Positions 48,236 through 57,523 are shown, counted from the stretch's first letter. The stretch is DNA of 64,000 nucleotides from Candidatus Lambdaproteobacteria bacterium RIFOXYD2_FULL_56_26 (GCA_001783715.1 MFNF01000001.1:186001-250000); one strand, 5' to 3'. Notes: generated from the sequence alone by a model not told the origin. Made by a program: numbers and translations.

Positions 48236-48460
48236 GTCCTGTTTTGAAGGTACCGCTTTTTTCTGCAGAAAACCTGAGCTTGAAGATGACCCCTCTCCTT
48301 TGTGTTCGCCGCAAAAACAAAAAGGATTGATCCTACCGGCCTAGTCGGGGACTTCGGTTCCACCGAGGACTTCTATTTTCTATTTCCAATCCAAGGCAAA
48401 AGGGTTATAAAGGTAATATTGACTTGGGTTTAATTCGTATTTTATTTTAGGGGGTTTTCC

Positions 48461-48748
48461 ATGAATCGCATTGCTTGCCTCTCTGGAGGTGACCGAAAAG
48501 GACTTTTGGTTGCCTTGGTTTTGTTGTTTTTTACCGCTGCACCCGCCTTTGCCTTGATCGGCGAGCGGCCTGCTGCTCCTTATGAAAAAGTGGTCCCCTA
48601 CCGGGGGGCGTTTACCTGTTACGGCAAATGGACCACCGTCAAGCGGCAGCGGATCGCCGAGGATGGAAGTTCAGTCCCCCACATGGGTTACCGCTGTGTG
48701 GACGACAAAAAGATCCGCCGGGACATGGTGGAAGGCAAACCTCAGTAA
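48461..48748 (+). CDS. Small exported protein of unknown function
   Basis: Signal peptide LLVALVLLFFTAAPAFA, two Cys in the mature region. Confidence 0.5.
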   Translation: MNRIACLSGGDRKGLLVALVLLFFTAAPAFALIGERPAAPYEKVVPYRGAFTCYGKWTTVKRQRIAEDGSSVPHMGYRCVDDKKIRRDMVEGKPQ

Positions 48749-48833
48749 CGGTGCCGTTGTTTGGTAAACCGGCGAGCCGGGCCTTGGGGGCTAGACCGGG
48801 GCAGGCTTAAGGGGGATTCAAAAACGGGCAGCC

Positions 48834-48864
48834 AAAAAAAGGTTGGGGGCAAGATGCCCCCAAC
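48834..48864 (-). terminator. Rho-independent terminator for the MBL gene
   Basis: Perfect 10-bp stem GTTGGGGGCA-aga-TGCCCCCAAC; T7 on the minus strand. Confidence 0.75.
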
Positions 48865-48958
48865 TACCCTTCCTTGTTGTGTTTGCTTTTTTTAGAGACC
48901 CCCCTTTTCCAATCCGCCCAAATCCTCCCAGGCTTCTTGTGGCTGCGGCTGGCTGGAC

Positions 48959-50356
48959 CTAGAATTCGTGTTCCTCTCCTGGGGCCGGATAACAAACATC
49001 CATAAATCCCTTGGACCGGAAGGCATCGATCAGCGAATTGGCCTGCTCCGGTTCCCCATGGACCAAAAAGATCTTTTTGAGGTGCTTGGGGTCCGAAAAA
49101 TCCACATAGTCCAAGATGTTGTGCCGGTCGCCATGGGCGCTGAAGGTGTCCATGTGGGCGATTTGGGCCCGGACCTCATGTTCTTCCCCAAAAATCTTGA
49201 CCCGCTTCTCTCCGTCCATGATCTTGCGGGCCAAGGTGTTTTTGGCCGAGTAACCGACAAAAAGAATCAGGTTCTTGGGGTTTTCGATGTTGTTTTTCAG
49301 GTGGTGCAGGATCCTGCCCCCTTCGGCCATGCCGGAAGCGCTGATGATGATCGCCGGGTACACCAGCGAGTTGAGCGACTTGGATTCCTCCACCGAACCG
49401 ACATAGGTGAGCCGAGAAAACTTGAAAGGGTCCAGGTGGTCGGTCAGATAAATCCGCTCCGTTTCACGGTCCAGGTACTGGGGGTAGTCCCGAAAGATCT
49501 CCGTCGCCTTGACCGCCAGGGGGCTGTCCACATACACCGGGATGTCGGGGATGCGGTTTTGGTCAAACAGCTTGTGGAGGTGATAGACGATCTGTTGGGT
49601 CCGTCCTACCGCAAAGGCGGGGATGATCACCTTGCCGCCGTTTTGGGCGGTTTGCCGGACCAGTTGGGCCAGTTTTTCCTCTGCATCAATGGCAGGCGGA
49701 TGGGTGCGGTTGCCGTAAGTAGTTTCGGTGACCAAAATGTCCAAGTCCCGCAAGGGGTCCGGGTCGTTGATCAGGTCGATCCCGTCTCGGCCCAGGTCGC
49801 CAGTGAAACCAAACCGTAGGGAGCGGCCTTTTTCGTTGACCTCCAAGAGAATTCCTGCCGAACCTAAGATATGCCCAGCGTTACGAAAGGTCACCTTGAC
49901 ATGTGGTGCCAAAGGGTAGCTTTGGTTGTATTCGACCGGCACAAAATGGCCCAGGCAGGCCTGGACATCGGCGGAGTTGTAGATCGGCTCCACCGGAGGC
50001 TGGTGGTTTTTGGCCCGGATTTTATTGACGTGCATCACGTCCATTTCCTGGATGTAGGCGGAGTCGGGCAACATTATCTTGCACAGGTCCACCGTCGGCG
50101 GAGTGGCCAAAATCTTCCCTCGGAAGCCTTTTTTGACCAGGTTGGGGATGTTGCCACTGTGGTCGATGTGGGCGTGGGAGAGTAGCAGAAATTCCACCTC
50201 CGCCGGGTCGAAGGGGAAGTTTTGGTTTTTTTGGTACATCTCTTCCCTGCGCCCTTGGAATAGGCCGCACTCCAAAAGCACCTTGTGACCGTCCACCGTC
50301 AGCAGGTGCATGGAACCGGTCACCGTCTGCGCCCCACCGATAAACTGGATTTTCAT
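48959..50356 (-). CDS. Metallo-beta-lactamase/beta-CASP (CPSF-like) RNase-family protein
   Basis: LLLSHAHIDHSGNIPNL, VTETTYGNR, SASGMAEGGRILHHL; ATG at 50356. Confidence 0.88.
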   Translation of the reverse strand: MKIQFIGGAQTVTGSMHLLTVDGHKVLLECGLFQGRREEMYQKNQNFPFDPAEVEFLLLSHAHIDHSGNIPNLVKKGFRGKILATPPTVDLCKIMLPDSAYIQEMDVMHVNKIRAKNHQPPVEPIYNSADVQACLGHFVPVEYNQSYPLAPHVKVTFRNAGHILGSAGILLEVNEKGRSLRFGFTGDLGRDGIDLINDPDPLRDLDILVTETTYGNRTHPPAIDAEEKLAQLVRQTAQNGGKVIIPAFAVGRTQQIVYHLHKLFDQNRIPDIPVYVDSPLAVKATEIFRDYPQYLDRETERIYLTDHLDPFKFSRLTYVGSVEESKSLNSLVYPAIIISASGMAEGGRILHHLKNNIENPKNLILFVGYSAKNTLARKIMDGEKRVKIFGEEHEVRAQIAHMDTFSAHGDRHNILDYVDFSDPKHLKKIFLVHGEPEQANSLIDAFRSKGFMDVCYPAPGEEHEF

Positions 50357-50491
50357 CGTCCCCTTGGAATATGGTTTGGAAAAACCATAACCAGTCACTG
50401 CCGATTTTGCTAGTCCTTTTGAGGAATGAAAACCCTTTTCATCTACCTTTAGCTTAGGTACAATCTAGCTGACATCCGTATAAACCAGGGT

Positions 50492-50827
50492 ATGAAATTT
50501 AGGCTGATCTTGTTTTTTTTCCTTTTGTACAGCTCCGCTGCCTTCGCCTTGGACGGGCAGGCCCTGTACTTCGAATACGGCTGTGACGGCTGTCACGGCG
50601 ACGAAGGACAGGCAAAAGAAAGGGTCTCCTTGGCGGGAAGACCGGCCTCGGAGTTGGTGGAAAAAACAATGTTGATCCAACATGACCAAAACCCGAAGGG
50701 AGCGGAATTGATCATGAAAGAAAACCCGGATTTAAACCGCTTGGAGGAAGCACAGGCACAGGCGATTGCGCTGTGGCTCTCTCAATTGCCTACCTCCAAA
50801 ACCGCTACCAAAGGAGCAACAAGATGA
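50492..50827 (+). CDS. Small exported monoheme cytochrome c
   Basis: Signal peptide then YFEYGCDGCHGDEGQ (CXXCH). Confidence 0.8.
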   Translation: MKFRLILFFFLLYSSAAFALDGQALYFEYGCDGCHGDEGQAKERVSLAGRPASELVEKTMLIQHDQNPKGAELIMKENPDLNRLEEAQAQAIALWLSQLPTSKTATKGATR

Positions 50828-51750
50828 GGTTATTAACAAGGTCTGACTTCGACGGCTTGGTCTGCGCCGCCCTCTTGTACGAGGCGGAAATCATTACGGA
50901 CATCAAGTTCGTGCACCCCAAGGATGTCCAGGACGGCAAGATTGAGGTGACCTCGGAGGATGTTCTGGCCAACGTCCCCTATGCGGCCGGTTGCGGGCTT
51001 TGGTTTGACCACCATGCCAGCGAGGACGACCGCCTGAACCTCAAAGGGGGGATGCAGTACAAAGGTGAATCCCGGATGGCCCCCAGTTGCGCTCGGGTGA
51101 TTTTCGACTACTACGGCGGTTCCACAAAGTTTGGGGACATGGAAAAAAGCGGCCTGATGGCGGCGGTGGACAAATGTGACTCCGGCCAGTTCAGCACCGA
51201 AGACATCCACAAGCCCAGGGGCTGGGTCCTGCTCTCCTTTGTGATGGACCCCCGGACCGGGTTGGGTCGGTACAAGGACTACCATATTTCCAACTACCAG
51301 TTGATGGAAAAGTTGGCCCACAAATGTCGGCATGAAACGATCGAGGCGATCCTGGGCGACCCGGACGTGCGCCAGCGGGTGGAACGGTATTATGACCAGG
51401 AAGCGGACTACGAAATGATGATCACCAACTATTGCTCCAAAGAAGGCAACGTCTTGTTGATCGACCTGCACGATTGCCCGGAGATTGTGACCGGCAACCG
51501 GTTTAAGGAATATGTCTTGTTCCCGGAACAAAACATTTCCATGCGGGTTCTCTGGGGCTTCCAGAAGCAAAACATGGTGATCACGGTTGGCCATTCGGTC
51601 TTCAACCGGACCTCCAAAACCGACGTGGGCAAGTTGATGCTCAAGTACGGCGGTGGCGGTCACCCTTACGTGGGGACCTGCCAAGTGCCGGTGGAGAGCT
51701 GGGAACAAGCGCGGGATGAGATCCTGGCCCAGCTCAAGAAGGACGGCTAG
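50824..51750 (+). CDS. DHH-family phosphoesterase
   Basis: RSDFDGLVCAALL, LWFDHHASEDD, C-terminal YGGGGHPYVGTCQV; ATGA overlap with upstream cytochrome gene. Confidence 0.75.
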   Translation: MRLLTRSDFDGLVCAALLYEAEIITDIKFVHPKDVQDGKIEVTSEDVLANVPYAAGCGLWFDHHASEDDRLNLKGGMQYKGESRMAPSCARVIFDYYGGSTKFGDMEKSGLMAAVDKCDSGQFSTEDIHKPRGWVLLSFVMDPRTGLGRYKDYHISNYQLMEKLAHKCRHETIEAILGDPDVRQRVERYYDQEADYEMMITNYCSKEGNVLLIDLHDCPEIVTGNRFKEYVLFPEQNISMRVLWGFQKQNMVITVGHSVFNRTSKTDVGKLMLKYGGGGHPYVGTCQVPVESWEQARDEILAQLKKDG

Positions 51751-51776
51751 TTTGGCCTGAAGGTTTGATGAAAAAA

Positions 51777-51808
51777 GGGAAGTCCTGTGTGGCCTTCCCT
51801 TTTTTTTG
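51777..51808 (+). terminator. Rho-independent terminator (probably bidirectional)
   Basis: GGGAAG-N11-CTTCCC flanked by A6 and T9. Confidence 0.7.
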
Positions 51809-51892
51809 CCTTGGTTTTTGGGGGACTGGCCCCAGGCCCCAGGCCAGGGCCGCTTACTGCACCCCGGCAGGGTCAAAGAGGCTGAACCGGGT

Positions 51893-52228
51893 CTAATGCC
51901 ACTTTTGGCCGTGGCAGGTGTAACAGGACCTTGCGGAATCGCCGGTCAGGTCGGTGCCGTGGCAGCCGGAAAAGTTGCAGTTGCCCACCGGATTCTTGTA
52001 GTCCGTGCCGTGCCAATAACCCCCTTTGAGCTTGGTGTGGTAGGACGTGGGCGGACTGCCGTTGGGGGTCGTGGTGTCTCCGCCACCGTCCCCACCCGAA
52101 TCCCCACCATCGCTGCCCGAATCACCGCCATCGGAGCTGCTGCTGTCGGAATTGTCACCGCCCAGGTCGGATGCTTTGCAGCCCGCCAAGGCCAAGAGGA
52201 TCGCCAAGAGCAAAAACCAGTTGCGCAT
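51893..52228 (-). CDS. Small cytochrome c lipoprotein with D/G/S-rich linker
   Basis: Lipobox LALAGCKAS; CNFSGCH (CX4CH) and CYTCH (CXXCH). Confidence 0.8.
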   Translation of the reverse strand: MRNWFLLLAILLALAGCKASDLGGDNSDSSSSDGGDSGSDGGDSGGDGGGDTTTPNGSPPTSYHTKLKGGYWHGTDYKNPVGNCNFSGCHGTDLTGDSARSCYTCHGQKWH

Positions 52229-52299
52229 ACTCTGCCCTAAAACGTTAGGAGGTTGGAAATCCGAATCAACCTTTGCCCTGGCTCGGGGCGGGAACAGCT

Positions 52300-52974
52300 T
52301 TATTTGGGGGTGGTCGTGACCATGTAACCCACACCCCTGACGGTGCTGATGTACTCTTTTGGGGTCAATTCTTCCAGTTTTTTGCGAATCGATTTGATGT
52401 GTACATCCACCACGTTGGTGGTGGGGTCGAAGTCATAACCCCAGACGTTCTCCAAAATCTGGGTCCTTGAGACTACACAGTCCTTGGCCCGGACTAGGTA
52501 TTCCAAAATCGCATATTCCTTGGGTCGCAGGACCAGTTCCTTGCCGTCCAAAAACACCCGGTGGGACAGGGTGTTGACCTCCAGGTCGCCGACTTCCAGC
52601 TTGATCATCTCGGTCTGTTTGCGCCGGAGCAGGGCCCTGACCCGAGCCAAGAACTCCTCGAAGGAAAAAGGCTTGGTCAGATAGTCATCGGCCCCCACAT
52701 CCAGCCCCTTGACCTTGTCTTGCACCGAAATCTTGGCGGTCAACATCAGGATCGGGGTTTGGATGCCGGTGTCCCGGAGCCCTTTGGCCACCTCAAAACC
52801 ACTCTTTTTGGGCAACATCAGGTCCAAGATCAGCAGGTCATACTGCCCCGTCAGCCCATGCTCCAGCCCGGCTTGCCCATCGGTGACCAGATCTACGGTG
52901 TACCGCTCCTCTTCCAGCCCCTTTTTGATGAAGTTGGCCACCCCTTGTTCGTCTTCCACCAGGAGGATTCTCAT
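52300..52974 (-). CDS. OmpR-family response regulator
   Basis: RILLVEDEQGVANFI, LLILDLMLPKKSG, winged helix VVDVHIKSIRKKL. Confidence 0.95.
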   Translation of the reverse strand: MRILLVEDEQGVANFIKKGLEEERYTVDLVTDGQAGLEHGLTGQYDLLILDLMLPKKSGFEVAKGLRDTGIQTPILMLTAKISVQDKVKGLDVGADDYLTKPFSFEEFLARVRALLRRKQTEMIKLEVGDLEVNTLSHRVFLDGKELVLRPKEYAILEYLVRAKDCVVSRTQILENVWGYDFDPTTNVVDVHIKSIRKKLEELTPKEYISTVRGVGYMVTTTPK

Positions 52975-53663
52975 TTTTGCCCGGACGGTAGATTTTTTTT
53001 GATCTCTTCACAACCAAAAAAGCCTTTTTCCATCAACACCGAGATCTTGTCGTCCGTAGCCAGTTTGGCGGCGGTTTCGGCGGAGATTTTGAGGTTGGCG
53101 TTTTCAGTGTAATATTCGCAGAAAAAGACCTTGAACTGCACGTCCAAAATGTCGCCGACCTTCATCAACCCGGCCCGGTAGGGCTTGACGTTGAAATCGG
53201 TTTGTTTGATCGAAAAGGAGCCGGTGACCTTGACGACCGGCGGGAGGTATTCAAATTGGGTGGCAATGGTGATCGGCCGGGTCGCCCCATGCATGGCCAA
53301 CTCCGCCTTGATTTCGGTCGGCTTTTTGGCCGGGGTGAAGTGGTCCAGGTCAATGGAAATGGTTGGATAGACCTTGTCGTTCATGTAGTCCGCCCGTTCC
53401 AGCACTTCCCCTACGCCGGGCAGGTCGAAGTTGAGGTCCACAAACCGAAGTAGCAGCTTGCCGGTGTAAGAACCGTCTTTCTCGACCAACTGCCCCTCGT
53501 GGCGTACTGCTTGGCCCTTGAAGTCAAACAGGTTGGTGGTCCCGGCGACCTTAATAAACCCTTTTTGCAGAATGTAATAGATCTCCTGGTCCGAGTCCTG
53601 TTCGGCCCCAAAGGCCACCAAGCCGCCCAAGGCGAAGAGGGTTCCCAAGATCAATCCTTTCAT
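52971..53663 (-). CDS. YceI-like periplasmic protein
   Basis: Signal peptide; LERADYMNDKVYPTISIDLDHF, GATRPITIATQFEYLPP, ITGSFSIKQTDFNVKPY pattern. Confidence 0.65.
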   Translation of the reverse strand: MKGLILGTLFALGGLVAFGAEQDSDQEIYYILQKGFIKVAGTTNLFDFKGQAVRHEGQLVEKDGSYTGKLLLRFVDLNFDLPGVGEVLERADYMNDKVYPTISIDLDHFTPAKKPTEIKAELAMHGATRPITIATQFEYLPPVVKVTGSFSIKQTDFNVKPYRAGLMKVGDILDVQFKVFFCEYYTENANLKISAETAAKLATDDKISVLMEKGFFGCEEIKKNLPSGQK

Positions 53664-55111
53664 TTTTCCTCCAAAGGTACAAAGTCGCCAAACCGGTGGG
53701 TTCTCTTGAGCCGCTTTTCCTTCTCTTCTTTGGAAAGGTTGGTTTTTCTGGGGCCGTATTTCTTTTCCCGGTAGTCCCAGAGGTCGCCGAAGTGCTCGTT
53801 GTGACATTCTACACAGGCTTTGCGAACCTTGGAATAACTGATTCCTTTTTCCGTCGTTTTATGACAGGTGGCGCAGTTGAGGGTCCGAAACATCGGGTCC
53901 GGCCCCAAGGGCTGTTTCTCCTGGTTCAGCCACCGGCCTTCCATGACCGTTCTGACTTCATAATGGCAACCTTCGCAGCTGGCCTTTTCTCCCATCTGGT
54001 AGTTCCCCTTGGGGTGACAACCGGCGCACTTGACTTCGCCGTGCAGGGTTTCCAGAGGGAACTTGGTTTTTTTATGGTCAAAACCCTGCTTGAAGTTGCC
54101 CTTGAGGTTGTGGCAATCGATGCAGGTGTCCGCCGCAAATTGGCCCTGGTGTTGGTCTTTGTGGCAATCGGTACAAAGGTTGAAGCCACCGATCCGAAAG
54201 TCCTTGTGCCCCCGGTCCTTGTGGCACTTCTCGCAGTCCACTTGGCCATGCTTGCCGATCAACTTGAAACGGGTCTTGTCATGGTCGAAATTGGTCTTTT
54301 TGGTGTCCAGGAACTTTTTCCAGGACTCCGGCTGGTGGCAGGAGTTACACTCTTTTCCGCTGCGTCCTTGGTGCGGATCGAAGTGGCAGGTGCTGCACTG
54401 GCCGTCGATCTTTTCAAAGGGCGCAAAGTCCTTGTGGGTAGCGTCCTTGTGGTGGCAGGCCTTGCAGTTGAGCTTGGTGTGCTGCCCTCGGAGCTTAAAC
54501 TGGGACTGCTTTTCATGGTCGAATTTGGTCAGGCTCCAACCTCGGTCGAAGTGACAGTCGGTACAAACCTTTTCCTCAAACTGAGGACCGTGGGCCTTGC
54601 CGTGGCAGGAATTACACCCCTCTTCCAGGCCCAAGAAGGTCTGGTTTTTCTTCCTTTCCCCCTTGATCTCCAAGGACCGAATCGTTTGGGACTGGAACTT
54701 TTCTTGGTGGCATTGTTCACACTTGAGCGGCAGGTGGGCTCCGCCCAGGGGCAGCTTGAGCTTGCCGTGGTCCACCTGTCCCAGTTCGAGGATCTTGGTG
54801 TCCCGGCCCTTGTGCTCTCCGTGGCAGGACAAACATTCCTTGTCTTTGTTGAGCCCGTGGAAGCCCAGCTGTTGGTCGATCCGGCTTTTGATTTCCTGGT
54901 GGCAGTCCAGACACAAAAGGTCGCTGACCCCTTTGTTGAGACTGTGGCAGGACATGCAGCCCAAGGTGGTCTCCAGATTGGCGTGGGACTTGGACAGAGG
55001 GCCGGGGCTCAAGGCATCGCCGATCCGCTGGACCACGTTTTTTTCCACCGCCTGGAGGGAGGTTGCCCCCAACAGAGCCAACAAGACCAAACCAAACCGG
55101 AGGGCTGTCAA
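53660..55111 (-). CDS. Exported 16-heme cytochrome c
   Basis: Sixteen CXXCH counted in the translation; signal peptide; repeated DHxK...H...CxxCH units. Confidence 0.92.
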   Translation of the reverse strand: MTALRFGLVLLALLGATSLQAVEKNVVQRIGDALSPGPLSKSHANLETTLGCMSCHSLNKGVSDLLCLDCHQEIKSRIDQQLGFHGLNKDKECLSCHGEHKGRDTKILELGQVDHGKLKLPLGGAHLPLKCEQCHQEKFQSQTIRSLEIKGERKKNQTFLGLEEGCNSCHGKAHGPQFEEKVCTDCHFDRGWSLTKFDHEKQSQFKLRGQHTKLNCKACHHKDATHKDFAPFEKIDGQCSTCHFDPHQGRSGKECNSCHQPESWKKFLDTKKTNFDHDKTRFKLIGKHGQVDCEKCHKDRGHKDFRIGGFNLCTDCHKDQHQGQFAADTCIDCHNLKGNFKQGFDHKKTKFPLETLHGEVKCAGCHPKGNYQMGEKASCEGCHYEVRTVMEGRWLNQEKQPLGPDPMFRTLNCATCHKTTEKGISYSKVRKACVECHNEHFGDLWDYREKKYGPRKTNLSKEEKEKRLKRTHRFGDFVPLEEK

Positions 55112-55797
55112 GGGGACTCCTCCTGGTGCGGGTGGTGCTCCGCCTCTGGGTTCAGCTGCAGACTGTGGTGTTCCTCAACGTAAGAGAGGGGCACTACCCC
55201 GTGAATGATGCCCCAAAAGCCCTTGCGGGTGCTGGGGTTGATGGTGGCCATAAAGATGTGGCCGCCCAAGAGCCCCATGGAGCCCAGGGCAATCAAGGTG
55301 TGTCCCCACCGGGGCAGGAGGCCTTGGGGGAACAGCCAAAGCCAGACCCCGGTCGCCTGGAGGCTCAAGGAAATCAACATCATCAGGATGCTGTTGAGCT
55401 TCTGGCCCATGTTGAATTTCCCGGCCGGGACGTGGAGGTGCTTGGGCTGCGCCTTGATCCACTCGATGTCCAGGGGGGTAATGGTCAGGATCAACCGGAG
55501 GTTGTACAGGATGATCTTGGTGTTGCCGATGACGGTAAACAACGGCGGAGCCAGAATCAACAGCACCCCGGTCAACTTGTGAAAGTCTGAGAGCAGGGCA
55601 CTCCGTTGCTGGAGAAACAGCCCCTCAACCGCTAAAACCAGCCCCGAAGCGAGCAGCAGCAAAAAGGGAAGGGCGTGCCCCCAATGGAGCAGGATCTCGG
55701 ACTTGGTGAACCGCAAAAAGGTCTTGCCCGGAACCACCTCCGGCACCCAGTCGGTGAGCCTTTCCTCGATGGTTTGGATGGGTTTTGGCGCTTTCAC
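55108..55797 (-). CDS. Membrane cytochrome b (b561 / formate dehydrogenase gamma-like)
   Basis: Four hydrophobic segments with ILLHWGHALPFLLLL, SDFHKLTGVLLIL, GGHIFMATINPSTRKGFWGIIHG. Confidence 0.8.
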   Translation of the reverse strand: MKAPKPIQTIEERLTDWVPEVVPGKTFLRFTKSEILLHWGHALPFLLLLASGLVLAVEGLFLQQRSALLSDFHKLTGVLLILAPPLFTVIGNTKIILYNLRLILTITPLDIEWIKAQPKHLHVPAGKFNMGQKLNSILMMLISLSLQATGVWLWLFPQGLLPRWGHTLIALGSMGLLGGHIFMATINPSTRKGFWGIIHGVVPLSYVEEHHSLQLNPEAEHHPHQEESP

Positions 55798-55798
55798 C

Positions 55799-56797
55799 TT
55801 AGATCCTCGAAGAGGTCAAAAAGATCACTTGGCCCAGAGAGATTCGGCTGTCCCGCCGGACCAACCGGATCTCTACAAACTCGGCTTGGGCCAGGGATTT
55901 CCTGGAGAACAGGAAGTTCTCCTGGTAGTCTTCCCCAGGTTTGAGAAATTCTTTTTTCTCTGCATGAAAAACCCGGTGCATTTCTTCGATCACCAGACCG
56001 TTGGCCGACTTGAAGGAAACCGTCAGGTCCACCGCTTTAAACCCAAAGATCCCCGAAGGAACCCCATGGGGCAGCCGGTGCCGCAAGGTCAGTTTGACCG
56101 GGATGGTTTCTCCCTGTCGGGGCATCAAGGTGGTGACCGATTCAAACCAAGGTTTCCCCTCTTCGGGCACTTGGGGCAGGGCAGTGAAGCTGTGTTTTTT
56201 CCCGTCCATCGCCCAATGGAAATACTGCATCGGTCCCGAAGTGATCAACTTTCGGTGTACCGCAGGCATGTGACAGTCTTGGCAGGTCGAGAGTTTCTCC
56301 GAACCCAACCTCGCCTTGCTGGCCTTCCATTGTTCGTAGTGGGATTCGTGGCAGGACCCGCAGAGCTTGGGGTCCAGGTAATAGGGGTCACTCATTTTGA
56401 CGAAATGGGCGGGCAACACAAAGTGTGGCCCGCCCATTTCGTTGTCCGGGGTCAGGTGGCAGGTGACGCAGGTCACCCCTTCCTTGGGATGGTTGGCCCG
56501 GACGGTGAGCTTTTCGGCTCCGTAGATTGGGTTGGCCCGGTGGCAAGCCAGACATTTTTCGACCTGGTAGTCGTCGGTTTCCTTTTTGAAGTTCTCCGAC
56601 ACCCAGGCTCGGGCATGGCCCGATTCCTTCCATTCGGCATATTCGAGTTTGTGGCACTCCCCACAAAGCTCGGCACTAGCGGTGTTGGGGGGGGATTCCA
56701 CTACATCCAAATGCAGGAAACATCCCCCCAGATTCAAGGTGACCACCATGACCAAGAAAGCCTTAATGGCCTTGAACCGCACCGTATTAACCTTCAA
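55799..56797 (-). CDS. Pentaheme cytochrome c554-like lipoprotein
   Basis: Five CXXCH (CGECH, CLACH, CVTCH, CGSCH, CQDCH); lipobox NLGGCF; C-terminal beta-rich region. Confidence 0.88.
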   Translation of the reverse strand: MKVNTVRFKAIKAFLVMVVTLNLGGCFLHLDVVESPPNTASAELCGECHKLEYAEWKESGHARAWVSENFKKETDDYQVEKCLACHRANPIYGAEKLTVRANHPKEGVTCVTCHLTPDNEMGGPHFVLPAHFVKMSDPYYLDPKLCGSCHESHYEQWKASKARLGSEKLSTCQDCHMPAVHRKLITSGPMQYFHWAMDGKKHSFTALPQVPEEGKPWFESVTTLMPRQGETIPVKLTLRHRLPHGVPSGIFGFKAVDLTVSFKSANGLVIEEMHRVFHAEKKEFLKPGEDYQENFLFSRKSLAQAEFVEIRLVRRDSRISLGQVIFLTSSRI

Positions 56798-57523
56798 TTA
56801 GGGTTGGTCTCTGGACTTCATGTTGTCATCCCCGCCTAACCACTCGGCCCCATGACACTTGTAACAACTAGGAGCCTCGGTGGTGCCTCTCAGGTCTGCA
56901 CCATGGCAAGAAACACAGTAAGTATTGGGGTTCTTCAAGTCCGGCCCGTGCATTACCCCATCCTTACTTTTGGTGTGGGGGTAGCTGGAATACAACCACT
57001 TGGCCCCGTGGCAAGAGTAGCAACTGGGTGCGGAGCCCGAGCCTTTGAGGTCCGAGCCGTGGCAGTCGGTACAACCCGAACTGGTAGGGCTGCTCAGGCC
57101 CGAGCCATGGTACCTTCCGCCTTTGTTGAGGGTGTGGAGGGATAAGGCGGTCCATTTGTCGCCGTGGCACTGGTAGCAGCTCGGCCGACTGCGTTTGCCG
57201 GTCAGGGCTTTGCCGCCGTGGCATTCTGAACAATTGGCCTCGGCGTTGTAGTAGCCGGACTTGTGCATCACGCCGCTGCGGTTGACCTTGTGGTCGTCTT
57301 TGTTCCACATTACGTTGTGGCAGCTGTAGCAACTGGGGATCCAACCGTTCCCTTGCAGGGCGATGCCGTGGCAAGCGGTGCAGTTTTTGGCACCATGGTA
57401 GAGCTTTTTGCCGTGTTCGGCATCATCAAGGATGATGTTGTGGGAGGTGATCCCTTCCTTACAGCTGGAAAGAACCGTCCCCAGCGCCAGAAGCGCCAAC
57501 AGGATTAAAACAGTACGCCGCAT
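56798..57523 (-). CDS. Octaheme cytochrome c lipoprotein made of four two-heme repeats
   Basis: Eight CXXCH; repeated CxxCHGxxLxG....PSCYxCHGxxW; lipobox VLSSCKE. Confidence 0.9.
   Translation of the reverse strand: MRRTVLILLALLALGTVLSSCKEGITSHNIILDDAEHGKKLYHGAKNCTACHGIALQGNGWIPSCYSCHNVMWNKDDHKVNRSGVMHKSGYYNAEANCSECHGGKALTGKRSRPSCYQCHGDKWTALSLHTLNKGGRYHGSGLSSPTSSGCTDCHGSDLKGSGSAPSCYSCHGAKWLYSSYPHTKSKDGVMHGPDLKNPNTYCVSCHGADLRGTTEAPSCYKCHGAEWLGGDDNMKSRDQP

Noticed and set aside
53696-55183. 495-aa plus-strand ORF, hydrophobic, opposite the 16-heme gene
   Set aside because: Shadow frame: CXXCH codons read in reverse give hydrophobic runs that mimic a membrane protein.
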